Below are positions 1 to 6,048 of a stretch of DNA of 17,973 nt, in pieces. A program made the translations under genes and the position numbers. How positions within the stretch are numbered: the first letter of the stretch is position 1; each line of letters opens with the position of its first letter. Where the stretch lies: contig CAMLSD010000097.1 in NCBI GenBank assembly GCA_946482595.1, positions 1 through 17,973 of the forward strand, written 5' to 3'. The notes below the pieces were generated by a model. It had not been told where the DNA came from, did not search any database, and saw only the letters and a list, made by a program, of their open reading frames with translations. Source of the DNA: an uncultured Comamonadaceae bacterium. Its GTDB lineage: Bacteria > Pseudomonadota > Gammaproteobacteria > Burkholderiales > Burkholderiaceae.

Positions 1-52
1 TTCCTTGACCCCCTCGGGGGGCGGGCTGGGCGCAGCCCGGCCCTGGGGGCGC
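1..52. repeat. GC-rich palindromic intergenic repeat, left edge of window
   Basis: Two back-to-back stem-loops are visible: CCCCC-TC-GGGGG around 9-20, and CGGGCTG-GGCG-CAGCCCG at 22-39. They are followed by CCCTGGGGGC. C-rich and G-rich palindromes of this type, CCCCCTCGGGGGG followed by a second hairpin and TGGGGGC, are recalled as dispersed intergenic repeats in Burkholderiales genomes. The element lies just past the 3' end of the minus-strand lipoprotein gene, so it could also act as its transcription terminator, although there is no T-run. The first seven bases equal the last seven of the window, which suggests that the window edge falls inside a repeat copy. Confidence 0.55.
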
Positions 53-67
53 TCAGACACAGGTGCT

Positions 68-1354
68 TCATCGTGTGATCCCCAGCCAGGTCATCGTGGC
101 GGGCTTCAAGCCCACGGCGAGTCGCTGCTTGACCTGCAGCGTGTTGCTGTCGAGCACGATCACCTGTTGTGCAACCGGATCGCTCAGGTAAATCTCGTCG
201 CGTGCACCACTGGCCACCAACACCGGATACGGTGCCGCCGACGGCATGGTCGGCACGACACGCTCGACGCGGGCGGCAGCCGCCCAGCCCGTGGCCGTGC
301 GCCGCACCGACGTGAGGTTGCCCTGGTCATCGAGCACGACGAACAACTGGCCACTGCGGTCCATCACATGGGCCCGACGAAGGCGGCCATCGGTCCAGCC
401 GGGCAGCGTGAGCTCGCTTGCGCTCGAGGCTGCCGCATCGATGGCGAAAAAGCGCGTGGTCTGGTCGGGGGCCACACCCGCCGTGCCGATGCCGACGAAG
501 TGGCCGGCCAGCCTGGGATGGCCTGCGATGGTGCCCAGGCGCAGCGGGGCCGCCGCCTTGCTGCTGAGCGGTGCGGCACCGCCCGGGCGAACGATGAGCG
601 CACCGTCGATGCACCCGGCCACGGTGTAGCCGCCGGACGAGAAGCTGCCATGCATGCCGTCGCAACGCGTGGGCAGGCGCTGCACGAAGCTGTAGGTGGC
701 GGCACTGCGCCGATACAGGTCGAGGTGAGTCGGGAGCGCATCGCCTGCATCGGCCTCGCGATGCACCGCGAGCAGCAGGTCGTCCATCGGCTCGGCCAGG
801 CCATGAATCGGCGCGGGCAGATCCAGCACGGCCTCGGTCCGCCCGGCGGCGATGCCGGCATCGGTGATGAGCCGCGCCGAGGCCACCTGCGGCGGGGTCG
901 ACGCTGCGCGGCCGTCCATGAACACCACGGCCTGCCTGCCAGCCTGCCGGTCATAGTGCGTGGGCGCCGGGCCACTCAGGGCCCAGGTCACCGCACGGGG
1001 GGCCTGCTTGTAGTCGTGCAGATGATCGCCGTGGTCTTCCTGCCAGATGCCGCCATCGATGAACTGCACGGTGTCCTGGTTGCGCTGCATGACCACTGCA
1101 TAGCGGCCGCCCGGACTGGCGTAGAGCGCACTGGGCGCATTGGCCACCGTGAAGCTGGCCTCGACACGCGCGCCGTCCAGGTCGAACAGGGTCACGACCG
1201 GCTTGTCGGCCTCGGCAAGGGCCAGCCGGCCGGCCGTGTCGATGGTGTCGGGCTCATGATCGGAGTCACCCCCGCCGCCGCCACAGGCGGCCAGGACGGC
1301 AGTGAGGGCGAACAGGGCCAACGAGCGAAGTCGCGGCGGGCGGCGCAGACGCAT
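68..1354 (-). CDS. AztD-like zinc-associated lipoprotein (beta-propeller type)
   Basis: The product is 428 residues and begins with a lipoprotein signal: basic residues, a hydrophobic stretch, and LAAC with the lipidated Cys at 24, then a Gly run. It should therefore sit on the periplasmic face of a membrane. The body shows repeated beta-strand blades such as FLYVVLDDQGNL-like and YLSDPVAQQVIVLDS. A histidine cluster, EDHGDHLHDY, lies at residues 106-115, with further His at 133, 184 and 235, and Cys 231 and 248 could form a disulfide. The His loop in a propeller protein resembles AztD, the periplasmic chaperone that hands zinc to the AztC binding protein of the AztABC importer. The ATG is preceded by GGGAG at 5 nt. 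A Zur-type site lies 33 bp upstream and supports a zinc role. No aztABC genes are present beside it, so the partner importer must be elsewhere or different. The AztD name rests on recalled similarity. Lipoprotein and propeller are more certain than zinc chaperone. Confidence 0.7.
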   Translation of the reverse strand: MRLRRPPRLRSLALFALTAVLAACGGGGGDSDHEPDTIDTAGRLALAEADKPVVTLFDLDGARVEASFTVANAPSALYASPGGRYAVVMQRNQDTVQFIDGGIWQEDHGDHLHDYKQAPRAVTWALSGPAPTHYDRQAGRQAVVFMDGRAASTPPQVASARLITDAGIAAGRTEAVLDLPAPIHGLAEPMDDLLLAVHREADAGDALPTHLDLYRRSAATYSFVQRLPTRCDGMHGSFSSGGYTVAGCIDGALIVRPGGAAPLSSKAAAPLRLGTIAGHPRLAGHFVGIGTAGVAPDQTTRFFAIDAAASSASELTLPGWTDGRLRRAHVMDRSGQLFVVLDDQGNLTSVRRTATGWAAAARVERVVPTMPSAAPYPVLVASGARDEIYLSDPVAQQVIVLDSNTLQVKQRLAVGLKPATMTWLGITR

Positions 1355-1386
1355 GGGAACTCCCGGAAGAATGAAACGGGCGTGAT

Positions 1387-1399
1387 GTTACAACATAAC
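1387..1399. promoter_or_regulatory. Putative Zur box
   Basis: The sequence GTTACAACATAAC is an interrupted palindrome, GTTA-N5-TAAC. It has the same half-sites and spacing as the core of the enterobacterial Zur operator (GTTATAATATAAC). It lies 33 bp upstream of the AztD-like lipoprotein start on the minus strand, where bound Zur would block transcription when zinc is plentiful. The surrounding AT-rich stretch is conspicuous in this GC-rich window. No convincing -35 box was found to fix the exact start of transcription. Confidence 0.65.
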
Positions 1400-1450
1400 G
1401 TTTTCGTCTTCCGTTGCGATCGGCCCGCCGGCCGCGGGTCAGCCGTCCCC

Positions 1451-1567
1451 ATGAGCTTTGCGATCTACGGCAACCAGCTTGCGCAGGCACACCCGCTGCT
1501 CGTGGCCCTGGCCGAACGCAACGGCCGCTTTGCCGATCTGGATGCGGCCCGGGCCGCGCCGCGCTGA
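1451..1567 (+). CDS. Possible 38-residue small protein, unrecognised
   Basis: A short frame reads from ATG AGC TTT GCG to TGA and encodes a soluble, Ala/Leu-rich peptide (MSFAIYGNQLAQ...). Most third codon positions are G or C, as in real genes here. It fills the gap between the Zur-type site and the 3' end of the DUF2783 gene and points away from the lipoprotein gene. There is no clear ribosome binding site and no recognised family. It may be a real small protein, the remnant of an older gene, or chance in GC-rich DNA. Confidence 0.2.
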   Translation: MSFAIYGNQLAQAHPLLVALAERNGRFADLDAARAAPR

Positions 1568-1570
1568 CGT

Positions 1571-1768
1571 TCAGCGGCCGAGTCCGCGGCGGGCCACCTG
1601 CATGGCCTCGCCCAGCACCTGGGCATCGCCGACGTGGTTGGCCAGCACCAGCAGGAGCCGGGCCTGGAACAGCTGTGCGTCATGCTCGTCCAGGTCGCGC
1701 AGCTGCTGGATCAGCGCTTCGTAGAACGCGTCAGGGTCGCCGAAGCGGCATTCGTGATGGAGCGTCAT
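1571..1768 (-). CDS. DUF2783 domain protein
   Basis: This 65-residue acidic/helical protein contains the pattern DPDAFYEALIQQLRDLDEHDA followed by ARLLLVLANHVGD. That is the signature of the small DUF2783 family, in which one short domain makes up the whole protein. It follows the FAD monooxygenase by 15 bp on the same strand and is the last gene of that operon. Members of this family are commonly found beside MhpA-like hydroxylases, which suggests an accessory or regulatory partner of the flavoprotein. No enzymatic residues are evident and its biochemical role is unknown. Family assignment is fairly sure; function is inferred from context only. Confidence 0.75.
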   Translation of the reverse strand: MTLHHECRFGDPDAFYEALIQQLRDLDEHDAQLFQARLLLVLANHVGDAQVLGEAMQVARRGLGR

Positions 1769-1783
1769 GGTCGGTCCGTGTGG

Positions 1784-3394
1784 TCAGTGTCCGCAGGCGC
1801 GGGCGAGGGCGGCCTCGATGCGGGCAGGGTCGAATGAACGCCAGCGGCCCGCCACATGCTGGTCCGGTCGGATCAGGTACACGGTGCCGGGGCGCGCGTC
1901 GTAGCGCTGCTGCAGCAGCCCGTCGGCGTCGAGCAGGTCCTGGCCGACCGCGATCACCGTGGCAGTCACACCCCCCCACTGCACCGTCCGCACCGCCGGG
2001 TGGGCGTCGAATACCAGCAGCTTGAAGCCATCGCCCAGGGACTCCAGCCACCAGCCCGCCCGACCGTTGCGCTGCACCGGTGCATCGGCGCAGGCGGTGC
2101 CCGGGCGCATCGGACCGGCGAAGTCATCGTCATCGGCCGTGTTGAGCGACGAGTCGGTGTACGGCGTGGGGGTCGACAACCGGCCGCTGTTGACGAGCTG
2201 ACGCGCAAAGGGCTCGTGCTCGGCCAGTTGCAGCACGGCGTCGCGCAGCACGCGGCTGGCACGGCTCTTGGGCGTGATGAAGTCGGTCGAGCGGGTGGAC
2301 TGGCGCAGGTTGTCATCCGCCGCGTGCGCGCGCTCCTCGTGGTAGCTGTCGATCAGGCGTTCGGGCGCACGACCATCGAGCACCAGTGCCAGCTTCCACA
2401 CCAGGTTGTCGATGTCCTGCACCCCGGTGTTGGCCCCCCGCGCACCGAAGGGCGAGACCTGATGTGCCGCATCCCCGGCAAAGATCACGCGGCCGTGCCG
2501 GAAGCGGTCGATGCGGCGGCAGGCGAACTGGTAGACCGACACCCATTCGAGCTCGAACGGGGTGTCCGGGCCCAGCATGGCCTGGATGCGCGGCATGACC
2601 CGCTCGGGCTTCTTCTCCTCGGACGGGTCGGCGTCCCAGCCGAGCTGGAAGTCGATGCGCCAGACGTTGTCGCACTGCTTGTGCAACAGCACGCTCTGGC
2701 CGCGATGGAAAGGCGGATCGAACCAGAACCAGCGTTCGGTCGGGAAGTCGGCCTTCATGACGACGTCGGCAATCAGGAAGCGGTCCTGGAAGGCCTGCCC
2801 GGTGAACTCGGCACCGACCATGCGGCGCGTGTCGCTGCCGGCTCCGTCGCAGGCGATCACCCAGTCGGCTTCCATGCGGTAGATGCCGTCCGGGGTTTCG
2901 ACCTGCAGCACCGCATGGTCGGGCTGCTGCGACAGGCTGATCAGCCGGTGCCTCCAGCGCAGGTCCACGTGGGGCGAGCGCTCGCAGGCCTGCACCAGGA
3001 ACTCCTCCAGGTAGTACTGCTGCAGGTTGATCATCGCCGGCATCTTGTGCCCGGCCTCGGGCAGCAGGTCGAAGCGGTAGACCAGGTCGCGCTCGAAAAA
3101 GACCTTGCCCACCTGCCAGCGCACGCCCTTCTCCACCATGGGCTCGCCCACACCCAGGCGGTCCCAGATCTCCAGCGGGCGCTTGGCACAACACACGGCA
3201 CGCGAACCGATGCTCACGGTGTTGTTGTCGTCCAGCACGACGCATTCGATGCCGCGCCGCGCGCAGTCGAGCGCCGCGGTCAGCCCGATCGGGCCGGCAC
3301 CGACGATGACCACCGGATGCCGCCGGACCTGGCCGGTGCGCTGCTCTGGCGAGATGCGGTAGTCGAACTCAGGGTACTGATAGGTCTTGAGCAT
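1784..3394 (-). CDS. FAD-dependent aromatic monooxygenase, MhpA-like
   Basis: The protein has 536 residues from the chosen start and belongs to the class A flavin monooxygenases (PheA/TfdB/MhpA group), which use NAD(P)H and O2 to hydroxylate phenolic rings. Three FAD/NADPH motifs are clear: GAGPIG at 32-37, the DG motif in CDGAGSDTRR at 182-191, and GDAAHQVSPFGARGAN at 307-322. A C-terminal thioredoxin-like domain follows from about 440, with VYLIRPDQHVAGRW near 505-518. The ATG at 3394 is preceded by a GGGG-type ribosome site and leaves 13 bp after the VOC gene. An in-frame upstream start at 3430 would add 12 residues and overlap that gene, so it is less likely. It lies in an operon between the VOC protein and DUF2783, probably under the divergent MarR regulator. 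The substrate cannot be read from sequence: hydroxyphenylpropionate, another phenol, or a quinone precursor are all possible. Confidence 0.9.
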   Translation of the reverse strand: MLKTYQYPEFDYRISPEQRTGQVRRHPVVIVGAGPIGLTAALDCARRGIECVVLDDNNTVSIGSRAVCCAKRPLEIWDRLGVGEPMVEKGVRWQVGKVFFERDLVYRFDLLPEAGHKMPAMINLQQYYLEEFLVQACERSPHVDLRWRHRLISLSQQPDHAVLQVETPDGIYRMEADWVIACDGAGSDTRRMVGAEFTGQAFQDRFLIADVVMKADFPTERWFWFDPPFHRGQSVLLHKQCDNVWRIDFQLGWDADPSEEKKPERVMPRIQAMLGPDTPFELEWVSVYQFACRRIDRFRHGRVIFAGDAAHQVSPFGARGANTGVQDIDNLVWKLALVLDGRAPERLIDSYHEERAHAADDNLRQSTRSTDFITPKSRASRVLRDAVLQLAEHEPFARQLVNSGRLSTPTPYTDSSLNTADDDDFAGPMRPGTACADAPVQRNGRAGWWLESLGDGFKLLVFDAHPAVRTVQWGGVTATVIAVGQDLLDADGLLQQRYDARPGTVYLIRPDQHVAGRWRSFDPARIEAALARACGH

Positions 3395-3407
3395 GTCGTG
3401 CCCCGCT

Positions 3408-3944
3408 TCAGGCCGAGAACTCGCGCTCATGCATCCACGCTGCCTGCCGGGGCGCGCGTTTGGTGCGCGACCATTCCTCCAGCATCTCCCACTTCACTGC
3501 GTCGAGCTGCTGCATCTGCTCGGCCGTGGCGCAGTCGGCCACCAGTTCCAGCCGGTGCCCGTTGGGGTCGAAGAAGTAGATCGACTTGAAGATCGCGTGG
3601 TCGGTCACGCCCACCACCTCGATGCCCGCCGCCTCCAGCCTGGCCTTGGTCGCCAGCAGCGTGGCTTCGCTGTCGACCTTGAAGGCGATGTGCTGGACCC
3701 ACTCGGGGGTGTTTGGGTCGCGCCCCATCGGCGGCGAGTTCGGAATCTCGAAAAACGCCAGGACATTGCCGTTGCCGGCGTCCATGAACAGGTGCATGTA
3801 GGGGTCCGGCGCCTTGGTCGACGGAACACGGTCTTCGGCAATGGCAAGCACGAAGTCCATGTCGAGGTGCTTGCGATACCACTCGACGGTCTCGCGCGCG
3901 TCGCGGCAGCGGTAGGCAACATGGTGGATGCGCTGGATCAGCAT
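3408..3944 (-). CDS. VOC family metalloprotein with a glyoxalase-I-like metal site
   Basis: The 178 residues form two beta-alpha-beta-beta-beta modules of the vicinal oxygen chelate fold. Candidate metal ligands are H8 (HHVAYR), E66 (VLAFFEIP), H85 (VQHIAFKV) and E133 (GHRLELVA). This His-Glu-His-Glu set and its spacing resemble glyoxalase I better than the two-His-one-Glu site of extradiol dioxygenases. A C-terminal helical extension from about 135 follows the fold. AGGAG lies 7 bp upstream of the ATG. It is the first gene of the operon with the FAD monooxygenase and DUF2783. It may process the product of the hydroxylase, for example by isomerisation, hydrolysis or ring cleavage, but the reaction is unknown. 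Family assignment is sure; an extradiol dioxygenase function remains possible. Confidence 0.85.
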   Translation of the reverse strand: MLIQRIHHVAYRCRDARETVEWYRKHLDMDFVLAIAEDRVPSTKAPDPYMHLFMDAGNGNVLAFFEIPNSPPMGRDPNTPEWVQHIAFKVDSEATLLATKARLEAAGIEVVGVTDHAIFKSIYFFDPNGHRLELVADCATAEQMQQLDAVKWEMLEEWSRTKRAPRQAAWMHEREFSA

Positions 3945-3970
3945 GAGGTGTCTCCTGAAGCGGTCGATTT

Positions 3971-3986
3971 AGTAACGTGAGTTACT
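3971..3986. promoter_or_regulatory. Perfect palindrome, likely MarR operator
   Basis: AGTAAC-GTGA-GTTACT is a perfect 6-4-6 inverted repeat, 27 bp upstream of the VOC gene. It starts at the -10 hexamer proposed for that gene's promoter and covers the predicted transcription start. A repressor bound here would block the operon. The divergent MarR-family gene is the natural candidate protein, as MarR dimers bind palindromes of about this length. Confidence 0.6.
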
Positions 3987-4013
3987 TTATGGATGTCGTG
4001 AACCCACCGTCAA
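3986..4013 (-). promoter_or_regulatory. Probable sigma-70 promoter of the VOC/monooxygenase operon
   Basis: On the minus strand a -35 box TTGACG (4013-4008, 5/6 match) is followed by 16 bp and a -10 box CATAAA (3991-3986, 4/6 match). Transcription would start near 3979, inside the palindrome at 3971-3986, and leave a leader of about 35 nt before the VOC start codon. This is a match by eye, not a computed score. Confidence 0.45.
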
Positions 4014-4103
4014 TCGCCATTGATTCTTTGTTTTGCCTCACTTTGCGCCAGATCAACTTCCACTGACTGATCACAACCGTGACCATTCAACTATCATTGC
4101 CGG

Positions 4104-4544
4104 ATGGATCTGAAACGGTTCTTCCCCTACCGCCTCGCCGTGCTGGCCGAGGCCGTGAGCCAGGCCACGGCGCAGGTCTATAGCGATCGTTTCAAGCTCA
4201 CGCGTGACGAATGGCGTGTGGTGGCCGCCCTGGCCGGGCTGGGAGAGGTGCGCACCGCCCTCGTGATCGACAGCACCACGCTGGACAAGATGCGTGTCAG
4301 CCGTGCCCTGGCCCGGCTGGAACGTGACGGTCTGGTGGGCCGCTCGCCCGACCCGAGCGACGGCCGGGGCTACCTGCTGCGGCTGCTGCCGCCCGGGCTG
4401 GCCCTGTATCGGCGCATCGTGCCCATGGTGCAGGCGCGCGAGGAGTTCCTGCTCGGTGCGCTGGACGAGCACGAGCGCGCAGTGCTCGACAAGGCCCTGG
4501 ACAAGCTCCAGGAGCGCGCCGCGCAACTGCAGCGTCAGGGGTAG
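4104..4544 (+). CDS. MarR family transcriptional regulator
   Basis: The 146-residue protein has the MarR layout: N-terminal dimerisation helices, a winged helix at about 33-100 (LTRDEWRVVAALAGLGEV, then TTLDKMRVSRALARLERDGLV and the wing DPSDGRGYLLRLL), and C-terminal helices with EREERA-like packing (DEHERAVLDKALDKLQERA). It is divergent from the VOC/monooxygenase/DUF2783 operon across 159 bp and probably represses it, releasing DNA when an aromatic ligand binds. No convincing ribosome binding site precedes the ATG. A TATCAT hexamer lies 6 bp upstream of it, so the mRNA could be almost leaderless. The family assignment is sure and the target is inferred from position. Confidence 0.9.
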   Translation: MDLKRFFPYRLAVLAEAVSQATAQVYSDRFKLTRDEWRVVAALAGLGEVRTALVIDSTTLDKMRVSRALARLERDGLVGRSPDPSDGRGYLLRLLPPGLALYRRIVPMVQAREEFLLGALDEHERAVLDKALDKLQERAAQLQRQG

Positions 4545-4556
4545 CGGGGGCAGGCC

Positions 4557-5045
4557 TTACAGGCTCTGAAGCAGTTCGGCCTGCAGCCAGTACGCCGGGG
4601 CCGGGGCCGCGGCTGGTCCAGGTGCGCCGAGTGACGCCGGCATGGGCGTGAGCTGGCACACCGGCACCCCCGCCTCGCGGCGCAGGCGCTCGACGACCGG
4701 GGTGTCGAGATCGACACAGATCAAGCCGTCATACAGCTTGCCGAGCACCGAGACGGGGTCCAGCGGGTGCGCCGTGTCGGTCAGGCGCAACTCGCCGGCC
4801 CGGATCAGCGCGCATCGCGCTCCCAGTTGCTCGGCCGCCGCAGCCGCCTGTTCGGCCAGGGCGCGATCGCTGTCGTGCACCACGGCCAGATGCCGGCTGA
4901 CAAACGGCCTGCGCGCCATGCCGAGTGCAGCCGCCTCGCTGAGGGCGCGGGCAGCCTGCTCCAGCGCGGCCACGTCGATGGCGCCCGGGAGGTGGACAAC
5001 GGGACGGGGCTGGGCTTGCACGGCAACAAAAGGTGGCTGTTTCAC
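4557..5045 (-). CDS. Shortened ornithine carbamoyltransferase-like protein, probably not a transcarbamoylase
   Basis: The product is 162 residues, about half of a normal carbamoyltransferase (about 310-330). Its middle matches the carbamoyl-phosphate half of OTCases: the stretch DPVSVLGKLYDGLICVDLD (96-114), then VVERLRREAGVPV, parallels the family's DTARVLSR-YVDAIVIR and ELA-YA-VPVING. The catalytic STRTR loop is replaced by S59-D-R-A-L, and the ornithine half is absent, replaced by an Ala/Pro-rich tail. The protein is therefore unlikely to form carbamoyl-phosphate products. The start is GTG, with a GGGG stretch upstream. It converges on marR with 12 bp between stops. It is divergent from the Crp/Fnr gene, and an FNR-type box lies 37 bp upstream. 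An intact frame with normal codon use argues for a kept, re-used domain rather than a decaying pseudogene. Confidence 0.65.
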   Translation of the reverse strand: MKQPPFVAVQAQPRPVVHLPGAIDVAALEQAARALSEAAALGMARRPFVSRHLAVVHDSDRALAEQAAAAAEQLGARCALIRAGELRLTDTAHPLDPVSVLGKLYDGLICVDLDTPVVERLRREAGVPVCQLTPMPASLGAPGPAAAPAPAYWLQAELLQSL

Positions 5046-5081
5046 GGTGCCCCGAGCGTATGCCGGCCGCCGGGATGCCGT

Positions 5082-5095
5082 TTGACCTGTATCAA
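5082..5095. promoter_or_regulatory. FNR/ANR-type box
   Basis: TTGAC-CTGT-ATCAA matches the FNR consensus TTGAT-N4-ATCAA at 9 of 10 defined positions. It lies between the divergent OTCase-like gene and the Crp/Fnr-family gene, 37 bp from the former's GTG and 143 bp from the latter's ATG. The neighbouring regulator keeps the FNR-type recognition residues, so it could bind here itself. The centre is about 40 bp from a possible start just before the OTCase-like gene, which would suit class II activation of that gene. Confidence 0.55.
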
Positions 5096-5114
5096 CCGCA
5101 CCACCTGCCGGGTG

Positions 5115-5150
5115 TGCTCGTTACCGAGCATTCACACAGCGTTACCGAGC
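5115..5150. promoter_or_regulatory. Palindrome plus direct repeat upstream of the Crp/Fnr gene
   Basis: TGCTCG-TTAC-CGAGCA (5115-5130) is a perfect 6-4-6 inverted repeat. Its right part, CGTTACCGAGC (5119-5129), recurs exactly at 5140-5150. The 21-bp period places both copies on the same face of the helix. One full and one half site side by side suggests a cooperative binding site for an unidentified regulator, or a small hairpin in the leader. No known consensus was matched. Confidence 0.4.
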
Positions 5151-5238
5151 GATGCGCAACGCTTGCAAGGTGTTGTTGGTGGCTCCCTAAGCTCCTTCCC
5201 ATACCGACACGAACCCCGATCGCCCCAGGAGCCCCACC

Positions 5239-6048
5239 ATGCTTGCCACCGCTGCCACCGCCACCGTCCGCCCCGCCACCGCCCCGCTGAGCACCCGTCT
5301 GCCCGGCGGTGCCCTGCCCGCGGCCAGCCGGCCGGCATCGGGCGCGGCGGGCGTGAGCCTGTCCCAGCGCATTGCCCAGATGCTGGACCTGCTGAAGGAC
5401 GTCGTGCCGATGCAGCGCCGTGTCGTGCATGCCGGCGACGTGATCTACCAGGCCGGCGAGCGTTTTGCCAACCTGTACGTGGTTCACTCGGGCATCTTCA
5501 AGATCGTGAACCTCGCCGCCGATGGCCGCGAGCAGCTCGCGGGCTTCCAGTTCAAGGGCGACTGGCTGGGCTTCGACGGCATCGCCAGTGGCCGCTACGG
5601 ATGCGACGCCGTGGCCATGGACACGGGTGAGGTCTGGATCCTGCGCTATGACGCGCTGGTGGCTGCCAGCATCGAGCGCCCGCAACTGCTGGGCATCATC
5701 CACGAGGCGATGAGCCGCGAGATCGTGCGCGAGCGTGACTCGATGATGTCGCTGTGCACGCTGCCGGCCGATGCCCGCGTCGCGGACTTCCTGCGCAACT
5801 GGGCCCAGGCGCTGTCTGATCGGGGTCTGCGCACCGACCAGATCACGCTGCGCCTGACGCGTGCCGAGATCGGCAACTACCTCGGCATGAAGCTCGAAAC
5901 GGTGAGCCGCGCGCTGTCGCGCCTGGCCCGTGAAGAGCTGATCCGCTTCGACGAGTGTGGTCGTCGCTCGCTCAACATTCCGGACGTGGCCGCGCTGTCG
6001 CAGTTCGTGCAGCGCAGCATCACGCCGGTGGCAGCGACGCTGCAGTGA
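5239..6048 (+). CDS. Crp/Fnr family transcriptional regulator without FNR cluster cysteines
   Basis: The protein has 269 residues. A low-complexity Ala/Pro N-terminus (1-38) precedes a cyclic-nucleotide-binding-like domain (about 45-160), a long dimerisation helix (about 150-175) and a helix-turn-helix (about 200-235). The recognition helix ETVSRALSRL keeps E220, S223 and R224, the residues with which FNR reads TTGAT. FNR senses oxygen with four Cys, three near the N-terminus and one in the sensor domain. Here the only Cys are at 122, 173 and 240, and the position equivalent to FNR's last cluster Cys is Trp133. It therefore cannot hold the usual 4Fe-4S cluster. It could be a DNR-like (NO/haem) or other redox-responsive member. 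AGGAG lies 7 bp before the ATG. Its 3' end overlaps the oppositely oriented kinase gene by 29 bp. Confidence 0.9.
   Translation: MLATAATATVRPATAPLSTRLPGGALPAASRPASGAAGVSLSQRIAQMLDLLKDVVPMQRRVVHAGDVIYQAGERFANLYVVHSGIFKIVNLAADGREQLAGFQFKGDWLGFDGIASGRYGCDAVAMDTGEVWILRYDALVAASIERPQLLGIIHEAMSREIVRERDSMMSLCTLPADARVADFLRNWAQALSDRGLRTDQITLRLTRAEIGNYLGMKLETVSRALSRLAREELIRFDECGRRSLNIPDVAALSQFVQRSITPVAATLQ

Noticed and set aside
5..1567. A 520-codon plus-strand open frame opposite the lipoprotein gene
   Set aside because: The minus strand encodes a lipobox, ribosome site and propeller protein. Only its last 38 codons, which lie outside that gene, were kept as a weak candidate.
4557..5045. Functional ornithine carbamoyltransferase
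   Set aside because: The protein is half-length and lacks the STRTR carbamoyl-phosphate loop and the ornithine domain.
5239..6048. Oxygen-sensing FNR orthologue
   Set aside because: The four cluster cysteines are not present; only the DNA-reading helix matches FNR.
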